NCBI GenBank assembly: GCA_046594215.1
Contig: JBKJPX010000035.1
Location: 6,377-70,376, forward strand
DNA length: 64,000 bases
Origin: Panacagrimonas sp046594215
GTDB taxonomy: Bacteria > Pseudomonadota > Gammaproteobacteria > Nevskiales > Nevskiaceae
Direction of reading: 5' to 3'
Shown here: piece by piece, positions 59,500-64,000 of the stretch
Position numbering within the stretch: the stretch's first letter is position 1
Layout of the letters: each line of letters starts with the position of its first letter
Made by a program: the position numbers and the translations under genes
The notes under the pieces: generated by a model
Seen by the model: only the letters and a program-made list of their open reading frames with translations
Told to the model about the DNA's origin: nothing
Databases searched by the model: none

Positions 59500-61032
59500 C
59501 TAGGGCGGCCTCGGACCGCCCGGGTCGGCTTCGACGGCCGGGCGTTTGGCTTCCACCACCGGCGGCGGCGGTGCGGGTCGCTTGGGCGCGACGAACAGTT
59601 GCTCCATAAGGAACGGATCGTCGAAGTGCGCGCGTCCGACGGAAGTCGTCGCGTGGTGGCTCCACTGCCGAAGGGCACCTGCGTTCCGCAGGCCGCTCGG
59701 CCACACCCAGAAACGCTCGCTGCGCTCGGTGCCGACGATGAAGCCATCCGGGTCGAACAGGCTGCGGGTGCCGCCTTTGGGGTCCGGGAGGTTGAGCAGC
59801 TCGTCGTAGGTCTTGAGCGCGTACGTCGCCTGCCGGCCCGTGCCCGCCGCCGAAGCGGGTATCACGCGCATGACGTCGTGCGTTCCCGTCCTGAGGCGTA
59901 CCGCGATGCTGCCCGACGGCACGTCCGTCTGAGGGAACATTACCGATTCGATCGCATCTTCGCGCCGCTGCAGCGCGGACTGGACCGGGAAATCGAGGTG
60001 ATCGGCACCGCTGGCGCGGATGCTGTCGTGCATCAGCGGGCGACCCTGCTCGTCGAACGTGACGCGCCAGATCAGTCCATCCATCGCACCGCCCCCGCCA
60101 TCGCCCTTGCTGCGCGCAAGGCGTTCCGGGAACCAGTAGAAGTAGCTGATCTGCAGCAGGCTGCGTCCGCCGAAGCGGGTCAGTCCCGGTAGGTAGTACA
60201 CGACCGGCATGGCGATATCGACGTCCGGTCCGTTGGCGGAATGCACCGGCGCGCCGAGACGATCGTAGTCGCCGACGGTCTCGATCAAGAGCGTCGGTGC
60301 GTGCGTATAGGCCAGGTGCACGACCTCCGACCACAGCAGGCCGACGCGGCCCAGCAGGTCGCGAGGCTTGTTGCGCAGGTCGATGGTTCCGGGCTCGTAC
60401 TCGTTCTCCGGATTGGCCATCACCTTCCACGTCATCAGCTCGGACGGCGCCTGCGGCGTCTCCAGCGGCGCCGCGAACCCGGCTTTCAAAGCCTCACGTT
60501 CCTCGGCGATACCGCGCTTGAGGAAGGGCACCGCAAGCGCATACAGGCCCGCAACGCGCTGGCCCGTGGAGTAGTCGTCGGGTACCGCGGAAGCGGCCTT
60601 CAACTTGGCGCGAAATGGCTCATCCTCGAGTTCCCAACTACGCAGCCAGCCTCCGCAGGCGCGCATGTCGAGCAGCAGAGATGCCGCCTCCTCGTTCGGC
60701 ATCTTCAGATTGTGCAACTCGATCTCGCGCGACTCGTCCTCGTTGGCGCGCAGGTAGCCCACCCATTCCCAGAACGCGGCCGTGTCGGGGATCTCGTTGG
60801 CGAACGAGGCCGAGAACCTATCGCTGCGCAGGTACGGAAAGCCCTCGATACGGTGGTAGCTGGCATCGCCCACACCGGCCGCGGCGATGCGCGCGTCGAC
60901 CTGCGTGTACAGCTGCAGGCACTTGTCGCCGTCAGGCGTCTCGGGGCGCTTGCCCGTCGTCATCGTGGAGCAGGCACAGACCAGCAGGGGCGACAGCAAG
61001 GCCGGTACCCACCTTGCGATTTGAGGGGTCAT
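59500..61032 (-). CDS. Large lipoprotein of unknown function
   Basis: 510 residues from the ATG at 61032, preceded by AAGGAAAA; a GTG two codons upstream is an alternative. Lipoprotein signal with Leu-Val-Cys-Ala-Cys (lipid-modified Cys near residue 21). The mature part is rich in aromatic residues: Tyr-His-Arg-Ile-Glu-Gly-Phe-Pro-Tyr-Leu-Arg near 58-68 and Val-Tyr-Tyr-Leu-Pro-Gly-Leu mid-protein. A proline-rich tail closes it. No family recognised; likely outer membrane or periplasmic. Confidence 0.75.
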   Translation of the reverse strand: MTPQIARWVPALLSPLLVCACSTMTTGKRPETPDGDKCLQLYTQVDARIAAAGVGDASYHRIEGFPYLRSDRFSASFANEIPDTAAFWEWVGYLRANEDESREIELHNLKMPNEEAASLLLDMRACGGWLRSWELEDEPFRAKLKAASAVPDDYSTGQRVAGLYALAVPFLKRGIAEEREALKAGFAAPLETPQAPSELMTWKVMANPENEYEPGTIDLRNKPRDLLGRVGLLWSEVVHLAYTHAPTLLIETVGDYDRLGAPVHSANGPDVDIAMPVVYYLPGLTRFGGRSLLQISYFYWFPERLARSKGDGGGGAMDGLIWRVTFDEQGRPLMHDSIRASGADHLDFPVQSALQRREDAIESVMFPQTDVPSGSIAVRLRTGTHDVMRVIPASAAGTGRQATYALKTYDELLNLPDPKGGTRSLFDPDGFIVGTERSERFWVWPSGLRNAGALRQWSHHATTSVGRAHFDDPFLMEQLFVAPKRPAPPPPVVEAKRPAVEADPGGPRPP

Positions 61033-61142
61033 GTCCACTTTTCCTTTCGACGCGAGGCCTTGAGTACGCCCCTTCGAGGAAAACAGACTCAGCGCAAGGG
61101 CGTCTATGCGGGCAAGGCCCTATTGCGACACACGACCGCGCA

Positions 61143-61161
61143 CGGGCGCGTTGCGCGCCCG
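61143..61161 (-). terminator. Possible terminator after the LLM oxidoreductase gene
   Basis: Perfect 8-bp stem CGGGCGCG (61143-61150) with CGCGCCCG (61154-61161) and a three-base loop, about 15 bases beyond the stop of the luciferase-like gene. No T-run on the minus strand, so confidence is low. Confidence 0.35.
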
Positions 61162-61175
61162 GACCCGCTGCGGAA

Positions 61176-62168
61176 TCAGTCCGCGAAGACCTCGGCAATC
61201 AACTCGTAGGAACGCAGCCGCGCCTCGTGATTCCAGACGTTGGTGACGACCATCAGCTCGTCGGCTTTGCTGCGGCTGGCCATGGACTCGAGTTCGGCTG
61301 CAACCTGCGCCGGCGTGCCGACCACGCTGGGGCCACGCATCCGTCGAACCTCCAGTCGCTCCGATTCGCTCCACGGATAACACAGGGCTTCCTCTGGACT
61401 GGGCAGGGCCGCGTGTTCGCCGCGCGCCATGCGCAGCCATACCAGTTCCATGGTCAGGGCCATGTGCTCGGCCTCGGCCTGTGTCGGCGCGCAGATGGCC
61501 GCCACCGCAAGGATCGCGTGCGGCCTGGGGAACAGTTCCGAAGGCTGGAACGACGCGCGATAGGCCTCGATCGCCGGCTCCGGCGGCTCGCGGCTGAAAT
61601 GGCTCGCGAATGCGTATCCAAAGCCCGAGGCGCCCGCGGCGCCCGCGCTGGCGCCGCTGGATCCGAGGATCCACACCGGCGGCAGGCGTACGTCGTCGGG
61701 CATGACGCGTACCTTGGCCAGCGGGTGGCCAGGCGAGAAGCGCGCCTGCGACAGGAACAGCAGTTCTGACATCAGCGGCGAAAACTGCTCGCCGCTGAGG
61801 GAACGCAACGCGCGGCTCGAACCGGCCTCGGATCCAGGGGCACGTCCGATGCCGAGGTCGATGCGGCCGGGGTGGAGCGCGGCGAGCGTGTGGAAGGCTT
61901 CCGCGATACGCAGCGGCGCGTGGTTGGGCAGCATGATGCCGCCCGAGCCTACGCGGATGCGCTGGGTGGCCGAAGCCACGTGCCCGATCAGGACCTCGGG
62001 CGCGCTGCTGGCCACCATCGGCATGCTGTGATGCTCGGCGAACCAGTAGCGCTCGAAGCCCAGGCGCTCCGCGAGCCGCGCGAGATCCACCGTGCGACGC
62101 GCCGCGAACGACGGCGGCGTGCCTTCCGGCACCGGCGCGAGATCGAGGACGGACAGGGGAAATTTCAT
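61176..62168 (-). CDS. LLM class flavin-dependent oxidoreductase (luciferase-like)
   Basis: 330 residues from the ATG at 62168; upstream frame is a shadow of the DUF1993 gene. Luciferase-like TIM barrel with Phe-Ala-Glu-His-His-Ser-Met-Pro near 48-55, Ser-Gly-Gly-Ile-Met-Leu-Pro-Asn-His and Asp-Leu-Gly-Ile-Gly-Arg-Ala-Pro-Gly, typical of the YhbW/MsnO8-like group. Uses reduced flavin (FMNH2) and oxygen or F420; substrate unknown. Co-directional with and downstream of the DUF1993 gene by 31 bases. Confidence 0.88.
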   Translation of the reverse strand: MKFPLSVLDLAPVPEGTPPSFAARRTVDLARLAERLGFERYWFAEHHSMPMVASSAPEVLIGHVASATQRIRVGSGGIMLPNHAPLRIAEAFHTLAALHPGRIDLGIGRAPGSEAGSSRALRSLSGEQFSPLMSELLFLSQARFSPGHPLAKVRVMPDDVRLPPVWILGSSGASAGAAGASGFGYAFASHFSREPPEPAIEAYRASFQPSELFPRPHAILAVAAICAPTQAEAEHMALTMELVWLRMARGEHAALPSPEEALCYPWSESERLEVRRMRGPSVVGTPAQVAAELESMASRSKADELMVVTNVWNHEARLRSYELIAEVFAD

Positions 62169-62199
62169 CGGCGTCGATCCGCCTCCGGTGGGACCGGCC

Positions 62200-62706
62200 T
62201 CAGGTCGAACCGAGGAAATCGAGCTTGCCGATCTCCAGCCCGTTGTGACGCAGGATGTTGTAGGCCGTGGCGCAGTGGAAATACACGTTGGGCAGCACGA
62301 AGAACTGCAAGTATCCCTGCCCTTCGAAATTGAGATCGCCGCGCGGGGTCTTGATCGTGACCGCGCGCTTCTCGCTGCCATCGATCTGCGCGGCGGTGAC
62401 GGTCTTGAGGAACACGATCGTCTTGTCGAGGCGCGCGTCGAGTTCCGCGAACGTGGTCTCGTTGTCCTCGAACTTGGGCACCTCGACATCGCTCAGGCGC
62501 GCCACGCAGCCTTTGGAGATGTCACCGGCAATCCGCACCTGCGAGGCCAGTGGCAGCATGTCGGGGAACAGCCGGAACCCGATCATCGCGGCGGGGTCGA
62601 TCTTCTTCGCTTCGCAGTGAACAGCGGCCTTGGCCAGGGTCGCGCGCAGGTTGCTCAGGGCGCGGACGAGGGCGGGAACGGAGGATTGGTACATGCCGAG
62701 TGACAT
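62200..62706 (-). CDS. DUF1993 family protein
   Basis: 168 residues. All-helical DinB-like fold with the family start Met-Ser-Leu-Gly-Met-Tyr-Gln-Ser-Ser-Val-Pro and conserved Phe-Arg-Leu-Phe-Pro-Asp-Met-Leu-Pro near 44-52, Phe-His-Cys-Ala-Thr-Ala-Tyr and Leu-Arg-His-Asn-Gly near the C-terminus. His residues suggest a metal site. Function unknown. Heads a two-gene unit with the luciferase-like gene. Confidence 0.88.
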   Translation of the reverse strand: MSLGMYQSSVPALVRALSNLRATLAKAAVHCEAKKIDPAAMIGFRLFPDMLPLASQVRIAGDISKGCVARLSDVEVPKFEDNETTFAELDARLDKTIVFLKTVTAAQIDGSEKRAVTIKTPRGDLNFEGQGYLQFFVLPNVYFHCATAYNILRHNGLEIGKLDFLGST

Positions 62707-62818
62707 AGCGGGCTCCAGTGACGACGAGGAATCGAGGCGAGCGATTCTACTCGCCGCGCATGACGTTGCCCGCAGCGCGTGTCACCCTCATGGCTGGCCC
62801 GGTTTCCCTTCATTCCGC

Positions 62819-63727
62819 GTGAGCGCAAGATCGTTGTTGTCGGCGCTCGTTCTGGGCATCACCCTTGCCGTCGGCGTCGCGATGCCCGTCGTCGCGGTGA
62901 CCGCGCCGATGAGCTGGCCCGAGGTGCAGGCGCGGCCGCTTCCGCAACCCGGCGTGCGCGTGACCTACGGCAATGCACCGCAGCAGTTCGGAGAACTGCG
63001 CGTGCCACCCGGGCCGGGGCCGCACCCCGTGCTGATCCTGATCCACGGCGGCTGCTGGCACCGCAGCTACGACCTTCAGTATTTCTCGCACCTGGCCGAC
63101 GCGCTGATGCGCGAGACCGGCGCTGCGACTTGGAATATCGAGTACCGGCGCCTCGGCGACCCCGGCGGCGGATGGCCCGGCACCTTCCTCGATGTGGCGG
63201 ACGCCACCGACCACCTGCGCGACCTTGCCGAACGCCACCACCTCGATCTCGAGCGCGTGATCGCCATCGGGCATTCAGCGGGCGGGCAGCTCGCGCTGTG
63301 GCTGGCCGCGCGCGGTCAGCTCCCGCCCGGCAGTGCGCCGTACCGGCCCCACCCGCTGAAGCTGCGCGGTGTGATCGGCCTGTCCGCGATCACCGATCTC
63401 TCGTCCTATTCCAGGCCGACGGGCGGCTGCCACGCGGCCGTGGGTGAATTGCTGGGCGGACCTCCCGAGCGACAGCTCGTGCGCTACCAGCAGGCCTCGC
63501 CGCAGGCGCTGCTTCCCCTGGGCGTACCGCAGTGGCTGATCCAGGGCCAGGAAGATCCGATCGTGCCGGTCAAGAGCGTGCTCACGTACGCCGATGCGGC
63601 GCGCGACACCGGCGACAAGGTGGTGGTGACGGTGGTGCCGGGCGCGGGTCACTTCGAACCGGCGCTTCCGGGCACCAACGCGTGGCCGGCCCTGCTCGAG
63701 GCGGTTCGTGCAGCGCTGCAGAAATAG
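62819..63727 (+). CDS. Secreted alpha/beta hydrolase (esterase/lipase-like)
   Basis: 302 residues from a GTG at 62819; an upstream extension of the frame overlaps the DUF1993 gene. Signal-peptide-like N-terminus (about 4-27). Oxyanion-hole His-Gly-Gly (76-78), nucleophile Ser153 in Gly-His-Ser-Ala-Gly-Gly, a late Asp in Gln-Glu-Asp-Pro-Ile-Val-Pro and His in Gly-Ala-Gly-His-Phe-Glu, so the catalytic triad is complete. Resembles the hormone-sensitive-lipase or kynurenine-formamidase-like group. Substrate unknown. Not part of an operon. Confidence 0.85.
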   Translation: MSARSLLSALVLGITLAVGVAMPVVAVTAPMSWPEVQARPLPQPGVRVTYGNAPQQFGELRVPPGPGPHPVLILIHGGCWHRSYDLQYFSHLADALMRETGAATWNIEYRRLGDPGGGWPGTFLDVADATDHLRDLAERHHLDLERVIAIGHSAGGQLALWLAARGQLPPGSAPYRPHPLKLRGVIGLSAITDLSSYSRPTGGCHAAVGELLGGPPERQLVRYQQASPQALLPLGVPQWLIQGQEDPIVPVKSVLTYADAARDTGDKVVVTVVPGAGHFEPALPGTNAWPALLEAVRAALQK

Positions 63728-63737
63728 CGCGGCTAGG

Positions 63738-64000
63738 TGTGGAGGTTCCATAGGTTGTTCATCCGGCTATGGAGGTGGGACTCTGAGCTTGTCGAGAGTT
63801 CAGGACCACTAACAGGGAGCCGGATGAACAGTCATGAGAATGCCCGACTGACCGCAAAAGGACGAGCGCGTTTGATCGAGCGTGCGGACCAGATCGGGGT
63901 CGTAGCGGCCGCCTGCGAGTCGGGCTTATCGGTTCGCACGGTGCGCAAATGGAGGGCTCGATTCCGATCCGAAGGCGAGCCGGGTTTGCGTGACCGGTCC
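63738..64000 (+). mobile_element. Left end of an IS481-type insertion sequence (truncated by the window)
   Basis: Likely begins near the TGT at 63738-63740, 11 bases after the hydrolase stop, and runs past the end of the window. It has a transposase start at 63824 and two overlapping inverted repeats in the leader: TCCATAG/CTATGGA (63747-63753 and 63767-63773), and TGTTCATCCGGCT/AGCCGGATGAACA (63756-63768 and 63818-63830). The right end and target duplication are outside. Confidence 0.65.
63824..64000 (+). CDS. IS481 family transposase, N-terminal fragment
   Basis: The first 59 codons are present and the frame is open to the edge of the window. The sequence begins Met-Asn-Ser-His-Glu-Asn-Ala-Arg-Leu-Thr and contains a helix-turn-helix (about 25-50) with Ser-Val-Arg-Thr-Val-Arg-Lys-Trp, matching the N-terminus of IS481-type transposases. 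The DDE catalytic core would follow outside the window. The ATG and its GGGAG site are inside one arm of a 13-bp inverted repeat, which should limit translation from read-through transcripts. Confidence 0.8.
   Translation, partial: MNSHENARLTAKGRARLIERADQIGVVAAACESGLSVRTVRKWRARFRSEGEPGLRDRS

Overview
The window is a GC-rich (roughly two thirds G+C), densely coded chromosomal segment from a flagellated, type IV piliated gammaproteobacterium. Several conserved gene orders point to the Xanthomonadales/Lysobacterales or a close relative: mtnA divergent from mtaD-ubiG-mupP-yciK, then yciO-M50 protease-trpS-scpA-scpB-rluB, yciB-yciI-bolA, a eukaryote-type class I aldolase, and a TtpC-type TonB operon. 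The assignment rests on gene content and synteny only. About 57 protein genes, two tRNA genes, one truncated insertion sequence and several families of intergenic palindromes are supported.

Layout. 1-3117: the end of an FtsX-type ABC export system and a membrane diguanylate cyclase. 3197-9814 (minus): a TonB energy-transduction operon, DUF3450-ttpC-exbB-exbD-tonB, ending in an unusual TPR-DUF1329 fusion. 9908-17217: rhodanese, APS-type reductase cysH, hrcA divergent from nadK-recN, an SDR and a class I aldolase. 17360-17565: a tRNA-Thr/tRNA-Ser pair. 17694-21822: a minor pilin locus (pilE divergent from fimT-pilW-pilX-pilV) without pilY1. 21967-26540: methionine salvage, ubiquinone and cell-wall recycling genes. 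26701-33055 (minus): rluB, scpB, scpA, an acetyltransferase, trpS, an M50 protease, a Cys-rich membrane protein and yciO. 33144-35103: yciB-yciI-bolA and an orphan ParA ATPase. 35127-41809 (minus): fliEFGHIJK behind a near-consensus flagellar sigma-28 promoter. 42015-46560: an SDR, greB, a secreted lipoprotein and an aldehyde dehydrogenase. 46639-48621: an unrecognised membrane protein with an internal 237-bp tandem duplication. 48919-56761: an RND/MMPL transporter with a C-terminal cyclic-nucleotide-binding domain, its LolA-like partner, a divergent MerR regulator and a large class III nucleotide cyclase. 56790-63727: a PanE-like reductase, the AMPylase selO, a lipoprotein, a luciferase-like monooxygenase, a DUF1993 protein and an alpha/beta hydrolase. 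From about 63738 to the end: the left end of an IS481-type element.

The two most interesting loci are (i) the RND-cNMP transporter, LolA-like protein, MerR regulator and class III cyclase cluster, which reads like a second-messenger-gated envelope lipid transport system, and (ii) the TonB operon whose usual terminal TPR protein is fused to DUF1329, a domain otherwise seen beside RND lipid or hydrocarbon transporters. Dispersed palindromes (three copies of a CGGACGAAGTCCG-type element, two copies of a CAGTG-rich inverted repeat, and a 171-bp MITE-like element between nadK and recN) shape gene ends and operon gaps. All functional statements come from reading the sequence and from family knowledge; no database search was run.
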